Part shown: piece after piece, positions 44,291-56,900 of the stretch
Position numbering within the stretch: the first letter of the stretch is position 1
How the letters are laid out: every line of letters starts with the position of its first letter
DNA from: Dromaius novaehollandiae
Lineage: Eukaryota > Chordata > Aves > Casuariiformes > Dromaiidae
Reading direction: 5' to 3'
DNA: 64,000 bases
Assembly (NCBI RefSeq): GCF_036370855.1
Contig: NC_088102.1
Location: 38,105,835-38,169,834, forward strand
Position numbers and translations under genes: made by a program
Notes under the pieces: model-generated
What the model was told of the DNA's origin: nothing
The model's database searches: none
The model's input: the letters and a program-made list of their open reading frames with translations, nothing else

Positions 44291-46653
44291 CCTCTGCTAA
44301 GAGGGCAGGCATGAAACATCAGCCAGGCTTTGGGCAAAGGACCACCGAACGCTGGGAGAGGTCTGGGGGAAATATCCCTTACCTTGCCCTTGTCTCTGAA
44401 CAGCCACGGTCAGCCTCTGTGAGAGACCAAATCCCGGGGAGCCGGACCTTGGTGTGACATGGCAGAGCCATTCTTGTAACGTATCCTGGGGGGTGATCAT
44501 GTATGAAGATGATGGGTGTAATACACTAATATCCAAACACTACTTCGCTCATGTGCTCTTCGCCTGCTCCCTGGCTGGCTACATGCAGATGGTGAGAGCC
44601 ATCTCACAGTAATGCTCCTTCCAGGTTTCACTGAAGAAGTAGCACCACCGGGGCTATGCTCTTGGTTTGATAACCTTGATAAAGCATTAAGAAAAGTCAC
44701 CTCTTCACCCACTTCAAATACTTGATCACTCAGGGTGTCTTGCTCTGAGGTAGCTCACTAATTCTGAAAACTCTCTGACTCTTCCTGTTCACAATGTATC
44801 TTAAGGATAGCAATTTCAATAAACACTGAAAAGCAAGTAAATCACCCCATCTTACCCCTCTGTGGCCAGGCAACACAATTCTTACTCTGAAATGTGCAAA
44901 TACGTGCATTGTACTTGTATACAATACAATACATGTTTGAAAGAAAGGCTGGCAATATCAATGAGCTGAGAACAGAGATGACAAGAAGCCAACCCAGGGT
45001 TAAACCAGGACTTCTCAATAACATGAAAACAAAATCTATACACATACATTTGCTTTTTCCTCTTCCTTTAAGATCTCCAAGTCCTCCAACCTCTGTAGGG
45101 CCCGGTAGTTTTGCATTTCTTGTTAATGTGTTCCTGGCCATTACCGCTCTCCCAGGAGTCCTCCCCCTCCTGTTACTGGCCTTTTCCCTCCACACTGCTT
45201 TTTATTCCTCTACCCCCTACTTTGATTTTTTTTCCTTCTCCCTGTCCCCATCTCCTGGGCTTTCATACCAAAGCTCCTGTTTATTCAGTTCAGTCCTCAT
45301 CCATCAGTACAAACACTTCTTCCCTTTTAAAAACATCTGTAACTCTGGCTTCAATTTTTTTTACTTTTATCCTATCTAGAAAGCTTTACTAACCCTCTTT
45401 TGAACTCCCACATTCCTCCCCCCCCCTCCAATTTCTGCAGTTCCTTTGCTAGCTTTTGTTCTCTCCGAGCTACCTCACTCTTACTCTTCACAGCTCCAGC
45501 CCACCCCTTACCTCAGCTCTTGTGTTACAGGACAACGTAGGACATGCTGTACAAGTCTTTCCGTAGCGCCAGTGTTCACCTACTTGTCTAGCCTAAGAAA
45601 AAGATCTTGGTAGTGATTCCTCAAGCCCCTTTTGTTCCTTTTCCTTGACTTTACTATCCTGACAAGAACAAGTTAACAGGTTTATATACAGTAACCACCC
45701 AAGAGCTCTGATAATACAATAAATGAAATAAATTGCCCACAGAGAGATGGTATCTGCAATTAAAGCTAGCTGATATACTCAAGGACTGGAGGGGGAAACA
45801 AACCTGAAGGGCAAAGAAAGTAGCTTTATGTCAGTACCAGAGAAGTCATATGAAATAATAATTAAAAAGTATGAAAAGAAACACAATACAAAGACCCATT
45901 AAAGTCTTTGTATACAAAGCCAAGTCTCCAATTTATTAGTTTTTGATAACATCATGTACTTAGATGGCAAAAAAACAGAAAACATTGCTTTAAACTTTGC
46001 AAAAATACATCACTAACAAGGCTGTTTTCAATGAAAAGTCTGTAGTTAAGGATGCTGCAGATAAGCAGCGACAGAAATATTTTTATATACTAGAAAGTGG
46101 CAAGGACAAATGATAAAAAGTCCCTCTTCACCGTGGTAAGAGACACACAAAAGGCCTGTGTTGTTTAACCCTGTTACTAAGACCCCAGAGGGCGCAAGCA
46201 GTGAACTACCGCATCTGCAGACCGCAGCGCTTACTGATGCTGATCAAGGTTAAAGGGAGGCACTTCAGAAAACGTGACCAAACCAGCCCGCGCAGCCGCG
46301 CCGCCACCCGGCAGACTCGGGAGGGCCGGGCAGCACGGCGCCCGCCGCCGCGCAGGCTGGTCGCGTACTCTCTACACACGCGCGGCGCCGGGGCTCCCGT
46401 CGAGACGCCCCGAGCGGCGAGGCTGAGCCGGGGGCGCTCCTCTGCGCTGCTCCGCGGCCCCGCACACGCGCCCGGCCCCAGCTTCGCGCCCCGCGCGCAC
46501 GCGCCGGCGGCACGAGGCGCCCACGCGCCTCGCGAGCGCGCGCGGAGGCGGCCCCGCCCCTTCCCGCGCAGAGCAAAGCGCCGGAAGTGAGGGGAGCTGC
46601 ACCATCGAGACGAGAGCCGGCCGGGCCGCTCTAGGCGGTTCCGGCCGGGCGGC
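43753..46653. promoter_or_regulatory. Divergent ARG2-PIGH intergenic region
   Basis: About 2.9 kb separates the start codons on opposite strands. CpG islands lie at both ends and an AT-rich middle (44300-46200) has no recognised gene. A CTCF-like core (AGAGGGCGC) lies at about 46183-46196. Confidence 0.6.
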
Positions 46654-46960
46654 ATGGAGGAGCGGCGGTACCGGGCGGTGTCGGGGGCGTCCGTCGCGCT
46701 GCGGTGCCGCCAGCACAGCGCTTCCTGCCGGGAGCTGGCGGTGCGCGGCCCCCGCCTGCAGCTCCGCTCGCTCACCGCCGTCACCTCCGCGGTGTGGTTG
46801 GCGGCCTACGGGCTCTTCGTGCTCAGCGAGGTACCGCGGGCCCCGGGCGCTGCGGGCCGTGGCGGCGGGGGGGATGGGCGGCGGCGGAGGAGGCCCGCAG
46901 CCACAGGCCGGTGCTCCCAGCAGCTCCGCGGGGGCCGCAGTGAGTGCGCGCTTTGGCGCG
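46270..46960. promoter_or_regulatory. CpG island at PIGH promoter and exon 1
   Basis: A GC-rich, CpG-dense block spans PIGH exon 1. An ETS-family site (CCGGAAGTG, 46581-46589) lies about 65 bp upstream of the ATG, typical of TATA-less housekeeping promoters. Confidence 0.8.
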
Positions 46961-49900
46961 TTGGGTCAGTCTGCAACCGGGCATCGGGCAGCGCCTGGCG
47001 TGGTCTGGCGGGTTTGACTGGAGAGATGAGCTGCCGCTGCAAAGGGTCCCTTGGAGAAGGTGGGCGATTCCTAGGAAAACCCATCAGGGATTTTTCTGAG
47101 TGGAGCAAAGAGCACTGTGCTGCACATGTCATCTACCTGCTTGTATTGCACAGCTGAGACAGCAAGGCCTTGTCAGACAGTACAGACTTCAAAGCAGCTG
47201 ATAAATCCAGAAGTATTGGCTTAGATATCTGATCTTTGATCTGTGCTGACAGAGGAGGACCCTCTTCCACACTCAGACCAAAGCTGTTACCCTGAGATTA
47301 AAGTCAAGAGCTTGGCTTCGCTGAAGAGGCTGATCACTGTGACCAGCACAGTGACTGTCGCACTTCAGCTTTCTCAGTGATCTTTCCAAAGAGTGGAGAC
47401 AGGGACTGAGAGACATGAATCAATTGGCAATGTTTCTGCTATGAAAAGATGGCTCACCGTCCTCTGGTTGGAAGGGGAGTTGTGGTCCAGTTTTGTTTTT
47501 CACAAAAGCACATATCCCAGGTCACCAGTTAGCACCATCTCCCTTTCTGCTTGAGTTTAAGTGTGTGCATGCAGCTTGTGCATAACTGACTACAGTCCTC
47601 CCTTTCTGCCAGGAAACCAGATCTGAATGTCTTCAGCCTCTTTGTGGATTTCAGTACTGTAATTCTCTACTGATTTCACCATGATGACAAACTTTGGGAG
47701 GAGTCCAGTATCCTTTCTCTTTGAATGCAGGCACGGCTTCTTTACCTCATATAGCGGTAGCATCCCTGGTTGAGTGGGAGGGCCGTGCAGCTCTGGCCCT
47801 TTAGGGAGTGTCAGTTAGAACTTTAATTCATGGGTATGTGTGGCCTTTGGCTCTCTAAAACAAGTCCCAGAGATAGGCTGTAGGTTGAGAACATTTGCAA
47901 AGTATTACCGGCTTTTCAGAGGACTTACTTACTGTTGCCTATGGTTTCATGCGTTATGTATTATTTTATGTAACAGCTAGCAATCTCAAGTTGCAGCATG
48001 CAAAAGACAGTTTGTTCTCAGGCAAAGCACAGGAGAAAGCAAACGTTCTCTAGAAGAGAAATGAAGTTTGAACAAGTTTAGACTCATAGTTTATAAGAAA
48101 ATTTGGATCTCCTAAGTCCTAGTCCAGTGCTTTTGCTAAAAGAGCTTCCTTCTACTCTTGAGACTCTACCTTCACCTCTAGTAAACATTTAACAAAACTT
48201 CTCTGTCAGATTGACATCTTCTCTACAGACATTTGTATGACATGCTGTCTTCTCTGATGTTCCTCGCTGTTTGGATTGAGTTTCCCGCACTAAATCTAGA
48301 AGTGGATGAAGTTCTGTTGCTCATTTCAGTTTCAGCTCCCAGTTCTTTCAGATCATACAATGGAGACTTGTGTTTGGTAATTTAAACCTCATTACCATAT
48401 ATCAACCAGCCCAGTGAATGCCCTGCATGTATAGAGGACTACACCTACTTAAAACTGCCATGTAAATGTAGCTGCAATATTGCAGTTTACTCTGCAACAT
48501 TACTTTGTACAAAACCATGTTCAATTAATTGTAAGACTGGAGCTGTCTCTTTGCTTCACTTGTGTTACAGAATTGTATGGTGCTTTCTGCTGCTATATTC
48601 ATCACGCTGATTGGCCTGATTGTATATCTGCACTTTGTCAAAATTGACCAGGAATCTCTGTTAGTCATCGGCTCACTCGGCATTCAGGTGACTTCATCCT
48701 ATGCTTCAGGGAAGGAGAGCACAACTTTCATTGAGATGAGTCAAGTGAAGGATGTAGTGATCAATGAAGCCATCCACATGGTAATTGTATACAGTGTTTC
48801 TTCATGTGTATCTGCAGGCTCACTTGCATCCAGTATATTTTCATGAGAGTGGTTTACCAGAGCAATTAAACACAGCAACATTTGTAGCTTTGCTGACATC
48901 AGGGGCTTTGTTCCAGATTTCTCTCTGTATTCTATCATCTGTTTTCCTACCTTTAAAGGAAAACTTAAACAAAGCAAATTTCCTCAAAAAGTCAAATCCA
49001 TCCCTTAGGTAATGCACTGAGCTAGTGGTTTTTAGTTCTTCCTGTTATACTGTCCTTACGAAGTTTGGCAACAGAATTTATAAGTATTGAAGAAACAATA
49101 AGAAGGCAGACCACAACAAAAGAGATGATTTTTTTCAGTCTCTGGGGTTTTTTGCTATGCTCCTATGGGAAAGCAGACAGCATATTTGTGTTCTTTTCAG
49201 GTTAAACATTTAATAGAAAAACATAATGAAAATTATTTTCTTGCTGGGTTGAGGTTGAAAAGGTATAGTATGAATTTATATATTTGACTGTGGCCTGGGG
49301 TGATTGGTACATGGCATATACCTTGCATTCAGCTGTATCTGCTGGGGGAAGGAGGGTCAGTAACTTCCAGCAGAAAGGCTGAAGCAGATAGCTGAGAGAG
49401 AGAATATTTTAAAATGGCATCCATAAATCTACCAGAGTTAATCTATCAGAGCCTGGAGCCATATTCTCGTAGCCTTATCTGGAAGAAATGTGTTTTACTA
49501 GAAAACTCTCTAAAGTTAATTTCAGACATCAGCCAATCTGTGAGGGAAAGGCCAATCCTGTACATTAAAACATTCTGATTGCGGATAAAATTAATTGGTC
49601 TCTTTCTGATAGCAAACTACTTCAGCTGAAACTGAATTTTAGTATAGGCTCTATCTTGAGAACTGTTTTGCTTTCTTAGCAATATATTGCATGTCCCAGC
49701 TAGGCAAGGAAGAGAAATGTACTGAATTTGTAGAATGGAAGATGTATTTTCACAGCCACTTTTTCTTGTTAGTTCCTAATTGGATGTAGTTGCTATTCTG
49801 AAATTTTTCCTCTGGCTGATATTTCACATCCACGGAGTGTTTCCCTAACTCTTTTATCAGTATGACTGTGGTATGTAGATTGACTTTTACAGCTTCATTT

Positions 49901-52900
49901 TATGAACCTCTTAAAACTGCCAAGATATTTGCCTTTTGATTCAGTATGTATTGCCTCAGGTTTTGTGTGCTGTACATCAATAGAGCTTGTTAAAAGAAAA
50001 AGTCACTTTCAGATATATGCATCTTCCATAAAATCCATATGCTGATCAACTTTCTGTGACATGCGATAAATGCCAGAAGTGATCTAGAGTTCTCCTGCAA
50101 ATTGTTTGCTTGTGCTTCAAGCTGCAGCGCAGCTTTGCTGATGCTGTATTTCTCCCCTGTGGTGGCTATAATATGGTTTTAGGATGTGTGTGATTCTATA
50201 CCAGAACACACTGAATTGCATAACAAAGCCCTCGTTCAGGTGGTCTGAGTTCTCTCTCTGACCCTGAGCGTTCTGCATCCTGTTCGCTAAGGATTTCTGA
50301 AGATCTAGAGCCAACCACTAAGAAGTGTTAGACACAGAGTCTTAGCCGGACTTCAGGCTGCCCAGATCTGGGCCCTACTGGATTTGTTCAGAGTTCTTCC
50401 TTAAAGAAACATAAGCATAAATTGTGCCTAGCTTGCAGAAAGAGACCCCAGCCCAAGGTGAGATGTTTTCATCCAAAATGTCCTTTTAGCTATATTTATT
50501 TCTCTTCCATGCTTTCTGAAAGGGAGGTTTTTTTTTTTCTCCAGTGAGTTTGAGCGCACAGACAAGAACTGGCTTTGTAGAAGTTAACTCGGGAAGATCA
50601 CCTGGAGATTAGTGTAGATCTTAAAGCTTTCTAGCAAAAGGAAATAAAAGCAATATTTAGCTCTTTTTCTTTCTCTTTATGTGTAAAGAGGCCCAAAAGC
50701 CTTTGTACTTTTTTTTTCTTTTTAATGTAAGACTTCCTGTGCTGTGCTACTATTACTGTCACGTTCAAATACAGTGATGAAGAACTGAGTTCACGGATGC
50801 AGTCACTAATATAGTTGATGTCATTGTAGATGAAAACAAATTCTTATTCATTTCCCACAGTTTTCAGTGAGTTCACACATTATGTAACTTCTTAGGAGGG
50901 CAAACAGGGAACTAGCAAAAGGGAATGCATCCAAAAAGCATAAGAGAAAAGCATTGTTAGCAGTAATGTTTATATCCTGGCTTTCTTTCCTGTATATATA
51001 TATATTTTTTTGCTCTTATGTTTTGTAATATCTTGCACTGCAGTGATTCAGATAGGTTTTTTTTTTTTTTCTTTTTTTCCAAGAAGGATGCTTTTGGAGA
51101 AGGGATCACTTTTTCTGAAAAATCAGACTGCCACCCTTCCTACTGAGAAGGAAGACTTCACAGGACAAAATCTTTCTCATATTTTCAAGGCTGAACACAA
51201 ACAGGAAAAGGGAGAGGAAGAGACTGATTTTAAGCTTCTTTATGCATAATTTTGTAGCAAAAAATATCTACCCTGTTTACCTTATTAAAACACTGTTGTT
51301 TCTGCTGATTTGTGTTTAGAAAAATCCTTCAGGCCAATGAGTTAAAACAGATCTTCTTTCTACAATATCTCCATGCACCCTGACAGCATTCTCAAATTTT
51401 GCTGATTTTGTCTGTTTGTCTTGTAGCAAAAAGTTATCTATTACCTGTGCATCCTTCTCCAGGACCCTCAGGATCCTCAGGGAGTGTCTGAGGTTGTGCC
51501 ACTCTTTCAGGTGAGTCTGAGTGAGTTGTGGAAAAATCCAAATTTCTGGTTTGTGTGTGTACCAGACGTCTTGATGTATGTTTATTCCGCTACAAGCAGC
51601 CCAATTACAACACACCCCCACACACCCCCACACACCCCCACACACCCCCACACACCCCCACACACCCCCACACACCCCCACACACCCCCACACACCCCCA
51701 CACACCCCCACACACCCACCGCCCTCAGCTGAGCCTTCAGGTTGTTTCTTACAGCACTTTGCAGCAGGTGGGATCAGAAGTCTCGCAGAGCTAAGTGGTG
51801 GGGACGCTTTCTCATCTGTCCTGCATTCAAAGAATAGGGAGCTGTGTAAATTTGAACCCAACTAAAAGCTTGTATGAACTAAAAGTCTTTGGCTCACATA
51901 GGATAATGAGGACTCATACAGCTTTCTATGTGTAGTTTCATGCTCCATGTTACGCCACCAGAACTACAGCACCATGCTGTAGTTGATTTTTGTCTCAGGT
52001 TTGTGTGCCAGAAGTTCTCACAGAAACCTCCTTGGCGTTAGAGTGAGTTCTCACCCGTTGACAAAGATCACAGTACAAGCTGTGAACAATTTGCTTAATG
52101 TATAATAACTTGTTTGCTTCGTTACCCTCTCCCCCCTTTCTTGTCTTCTGCTAACTTGTTCATAATCCCATCTTTGGGATGGGATTTCTTTCTGCCTGAG
52201 CTTGCATAACACAACAGTACCTTGATCCTTGAGTGGTGGTAAGCAAGCAGATGTACCTCACATCTTAGACTGCCGATACCATTTTCACAGCCCTCTCTGT
52301 TCTTCTAAATTCATTTGCTGCTGATGAATATCAGCTTGAAGTCTGCATCCAGTTTATGAGCAGATACAGTTAGTCGTCAGCTAAACACTTTCAGGTACAA
52401 ATTCACTGATCCATTGATACTTGATGCTGACTCAGTCCCACAGTCCTAAAGGCATTTACTAACAATAGTATATATGAAGTATTTCACATGTAGTTAAGGG
52501 AGGAAAACAGATTTGCTGGAAGACTACTACTAATGAATTCCAGACATCTGCACCCAGGAACCTGCTTTTTAGTTATACATGCTCCTTGGCAGCTTCCAAG
52601 GGGCTGCCTGGCATTTCTATGGTTTCTTTTTCTTCTAGCTCAACTCTGAACAATGTTACTTCCATGGAAATATCTTGATATTGGTAAATTCGACTCCACC
52701 AGCAAAGGAGGTACAGAAAGAGCTGTGTCAGTTTGAAATTCATTACCTGCCAGTAATTCTCACTTTTCAAGTGCGAGTTAGTATGTTACTTAGTTTTGAG
52801 GGAGCAGTAATTAGTAACTCTGTTGCAACTCATTCATTGGGTCTTTGTTCCTCTAAGTTATGTCAGTCTTCAAAAATACCATTTATCGTGTCACTGAGCC

Positions 52901-53940
52901 CAGGAACACTTCTGCGCTGAACTGACCTATTGTTCTCTTAAGCAACATTTGCAAGGAGAGGCATTTGATGGACTTTACACGGCAATTTTGTTTTGGGAGC
53001 TCAAAAGTCATGGTAGGGACTGAGTGACTGAGGAGGTCAGATGTGGGATGGGGAAACTTTCACCTCTTTGCGAGTTTTAATCTGGTCCAGGTCAGGAGTG
53101 ATGGAAAGTCAGTATACTTTGACCACCATTCCCTGTTTGCATGAAATGAATTGATGTATTCAGTTAATCTTCTGTTGTCCTCTCATTGACAGTACCAGCA
53201 GAGGCCAATGGCCAGGAGTTTAAACTCCCTGTTCTGAAAGTAGATTTTTGAGGGTGGAAGTCTTAGGATGGTGCATTAGTATAGGGAAGCCTGCTGTTTT
53301 GTAGGTAAATAGAAGTAGTACAGTCTAATCATAGGTTAAGGGGTGGAATCATAGGTTAAGGGGAAGATGTGGATCTTTTTTCCATGTTATCACTGTGCAC
53401 TGTGAGCAGAGAAAGGGGAAGATTTCTCATTTGGCGAGTGACTCAGACTAACTGCAGCATGGTGCTGTGTGTTCTGACCTGACAGCTTTAGGGACTAGCA
53501 TTTTTCATCACAGAACAGGTATAGCTTGTGCAGTGGCTTTGCCTTCACCTCCAGGCTACATCAAACATCTCCTGGAATTTGCTGGACTATTTCTCAGTGA
53601 ATGTGTAAAAGCAAAATCTATTCTCTGTTGATTTAAAGTGAGATAATAAAGCTAATCAACTACGGATACCTTACTGTTGCATTCCTTCTACATGCATGCT
53701 TTCAACAGTTAGCTTTGTCAGCTGTCACCACATTCCTTTCTCTGCCTGACAAATCTCACCGGGTGGGAAGTTAAAGCTTTCCAGCTCTTTTACAACTGGT
53801 TGAGAGCCTGATTCTCTGTTGCTTGACTTGACTTCTAGAGCTCCAAGCCACGTCTGGACTGCTTGATGGAAGTGTACAAAAGTTGTCAAGAAATCCTGGA
53901 GCAGAGGAAGACAGCTCCACAGTCAAGTGGAATAAAATAA
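46654..53940 (+). CDS. PIGH: PIGH, GPI-GlcNAc transferase subunit H, 4 exons, 190 aa
   Basis: Subunit of the ER complex (PIGA, C, H, P, Q, Y, DPM2) that adds GlcNAc to phosphatidylinositol, the first step of GPI-anchor synthesis (family knowledge). Exons: 46654-46830, 48571-48780, 51427-51510, 53839-53940; every junction falls between codons (phase 0) and is GT-AG. Two hydrophobic segments form a hairpin (about residues 40-57 and 62-81). They are followed by the conserved cytosolic PIG-H core, LHFVKIDQESLL, SSYASGKESTTFIEM, VINEAI, and the C-terminal helix KPRLDCLMEVYKSCQEIL. Human PIGH has 188 residues. The start lies in a CpG island and aligns with human. The stop codon sits inside overlapping AATAAA hexamers. 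It is divergent from ARG2 and convergent with PLEKHH1. Confidence 0.97.
46831..53838 (+). other. PIGH introns 1-3
   Basis: The introns are 46831-48570, 48781-51426 and 51511-53838, with donors GTACCG, GTAATT and GTGAGT. They contain the 10-bp minisatellite (51611-51720), a short TATA run near 50994-51005 and a T-rich tract near 51057-51079. No other gene seen. Confidence 0.8.
51611..51720. repeat. Minisatellite, 10-bp unit CACACCCCCA, 10 perfect copies plus a partial
   Basis: Ten identical, in-register units run from 51611 to 51710, then a degenerate CACACCCACC. The array starts 100 bp after the end of PIGH exon 3. The opposite strand is GGGGGTGTGT repeats with evenly spaced G5 tracts. His-Pro-Thr-rich open frames across it are repeat artefacts. 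Confidence 0.97.
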
Positions 53941-53945
53941 ATAAA
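53931..53945 (+). terminator. Three overlapping AATAAA hexamers across the PIGH stop codon
   Basis: AATAAA occurs at 53931-53936, 53936-53941 and 53940-53945; the TAA stop is 53938-53940. Use of these would leave a 3' UTR of only tens of bases. Later AATAAA hexamers at 54622-54627 and about 55579-55584 are alternatives. Confidence 0.5.
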
Positions 53946-56900
53946 TAATTTTAAAAAGATAGAAAACTTGCAGCAGAATTTGGAGACACACACAGAAAAG
54001 CAAGCAAAACTGACCCATGGCGTGTTGTTTTAATTAGATGAGTAGAATGTGGTGCAGCAGTAGAATGATGTTAAGGCTGAAGGCCTGCACTGACTCACAG
54101 AGCTGTTATAGAAAATGTCAGCTCAAGAACACAGTCGACCCTTGTCAGGGTGCTGTCATGAAATCAATAGTTATGAAGAGAAGCGAGCATAACTTTTTAG
54201 AGAGTCAGACAGAAAAGGTTTTTCCAGGCCTCTCCAGGAAGGAATTAAGAAGAAATATGACAAGGGGGGTCAAAGATGTGCATCAAATGTGTATTCTCTA
54301 GTGGATCTGAAAATTCTGATAAACACACAATGTAATGTTGGCCAGATTGCCAAAAATGTGCAATTTTTATGAGTTTCTTCTTAACCTTTTCTCTGAAAAA
54401 AGGATATACCATTCTAGAAGACGAAGGCTGATGGATGGACTAGGACGGTAACTTCCTCTGATTCACAGCGGGATTTCAGAAAGAAAGCAATAGAAAATTA
54501 AAGCATACTGTAGCATTCAATTACATTTGCTAAAATGTCTACTGTTCCTTAAAAGGGCCACATCAGTGGCCCTGGGAATATGAGAAAATATGTTGTTGAC
54601 GATGGTGAGAATGACTATATGAATAAAGCTATATTGATTTATGTTCTAGGGAGTAACTTAATGTTGGGAAAATCTTCCTTACTGATAATCTAAAAGTTAT
54701 GGTAACTTTAAATAGCATTTTCCTCTCCTTTTTTTCCATGACATTGTAGTGATACAACTGATGCAATGCAAAATGTCTTCAGAACAAGAGCTAAACCAGC
54801 ATGCTGGCAGGAGCCTAAGGGTTATGCTAAATTTGCATACAGTGCCCTATTACAGCTGTCTGCATAATCTAGAAGTAAAACAGTTTGCATATCGTCATGT
54901 AATACTGTAGAGATAAGGTGATTTTTGACTGTGTCATGAAGTTTTAAAGACACAGGTTATTTCATGTCACAGGAAGAAGTATATTCTAGTTGTCAAAGTG
55001 AAAGGCAGAAGCTTTGGGATGTGCCACTTGTTTTTGTGTGATCTTGTCTAGGTTACATAATTTTTTTGTACTTTAATTTCTCACAAGTGCTTTTAATAAT
55101 GGAGTTGGGTCCCATTCTGTTCTAATGTAGGTTGGTGGGTCTCTCTGAAATTAGTGAAGCTGCACTCTGATGCAAACTGTGTTTGGCTGCAAGTTCAGGC
55201 AGATCTGGGGATGGATGTTAGGGGTGGGAGGGGTCAAGTTGGCCATTAACAACAGCCACAGGCCATGGGAGTATGACTGTGTAAATGATTATGGAGGTCC
55301 TTTGACTCGAGAACTGTGTGGTATACTGGAGTTGTGTACGCGGTTGCTCTGGCTCAGTGGTGTGGTTCAGGCAGGTTGTGTTCCTTCAAGGGGCAGAGAA
55401 ATGATGAGGAGCCTTGAGGCGATGGTAACCTGGACAAAGCATAACAGCAGGAAGATTTGCAGAGAAGAGGGGAGAACATTTCGGAAGGAAAATTATGTCT
55501 CAGCAGAGTGGAGTCCTGCGCCTGAGTGTGGTGGGAACATTGACTGTATCATGAGGTCTTGAGAATGTGCTTTGCTGGAATAAAGGAGTTGTGTCACGGG
55601 AGAAAGTCTGGAAGATTGTTTTATCCAGTTTGTGAAGGAGTGAACATCCTGTGCTCGTGGAGGTGCATATGTCATCCTACTGATGCGCTGAAGCTGAGAA
55701 CTGGAAGATCAGCAGAGAGAAACAAGGAGTCAGGCTAGGGCAGGTTTGCCCCACGGACATGCCTGGATACCAAACCTCATCTTTGTACACATTTACCTCA
55801 GGGCTGTTTTGGCTTTTAAAATAATAGTTCGTTTCACTCTGAGAATAACTACAACTTCATTCGTGACAACTGCATTTTATTAAGAACAAACAGAAATCTC
55901 ACATTATCTCCCAGTCAGCCTTTTGCACGCACACAGCAGTTAGGAAAACAAAGGCATTTGTCATCACATTCTATACTTTAGAAATAGTCCAGTCATTGCC
56001 AGAAGTATTGACTAAAATAAAAATTTCCTCTACCAATCATACAAAATAGGTACTACACAGGTTTTTAGAAGTCAGGTAGGCTATAAACAGGAGGTATATG
56101 TGCATCCATCAGAGTGGGTTGGTCCCTGAAATACTCAAGTATTGGTGAATGTTTTTAAGAAATAAGGAGGCAGAAAGAATTTATATGCCATGCTTGTGAG
56201 TTTAAAGTGCAGTTATGTCAGAAAAAAAATGAGCTTCATGACAGCTTCTGCTCATTCAACACGTCTGCTTCCTGTTTGCCCCTGACACAAGGCTCTGAGA
56301 ACGTAAGTGTTAGTGCCGTAAGGTAAGTACAGCCTCTGAACAGTCAACAGGAGACTTTTGTGCTATAAGCATCCTCAGTGCAGATGACAGCTTATTCTAA
56401 AGCAGCTTTGTTACTGCGGGGTTACAAGAAGCAGACTGCCAAGTACCCCTTCAAGTTGCAGAGGAATTGTTTGCTGCAGGTGACTATGTGAGGAGGAATA
56501 ATGCACTCCCTCTATTCAAACTCACATATCTGTCCTAAGATTGCTAAGAGAGAATGTGTGGGCATGAGAGAGAGAGTACATACTACTGACCGGTACATCA
56601 GAATACTTAGTCATTTGAAAGTATCTAGGAAAAAAAAGACTAAAACAATGCCCTCTCAAAATTATTTTTTTGGCTCAGGAAGCTTCTGCCCTTTATAATA
56701 GCTTGAAGGAATGGTCCTTAAATTCATGACGAGTGGGTAGATTGCAGTATGCACAAATCAGGTCTCTGTTTATATAATCGTTTCCTGATTTATGGCTGCT
56801 ATATTGTTTCCATAACCCACCATCGTTTTGGTTTTTCTTGGTTTTTTTTTTTTTTTAATAGAATGTTATAAAGAAGCTGACAAGGGATTGTTTAGTATTA

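Noticed and set aside
51484-51865. His-Pro-Thr-rich frames, and a CRISPR-like regular array
   Set aside because: The array has a 10-bp unit with no spacers, so it is a minisatellite. The frames are translations of it.
55170-55562. 130-codon plus-strand frame downstream of PIGH
   Set aside because: It lies in the expected 3' UTR/intergenic stretch with no domain recognised. Chance is the simplest explanation.
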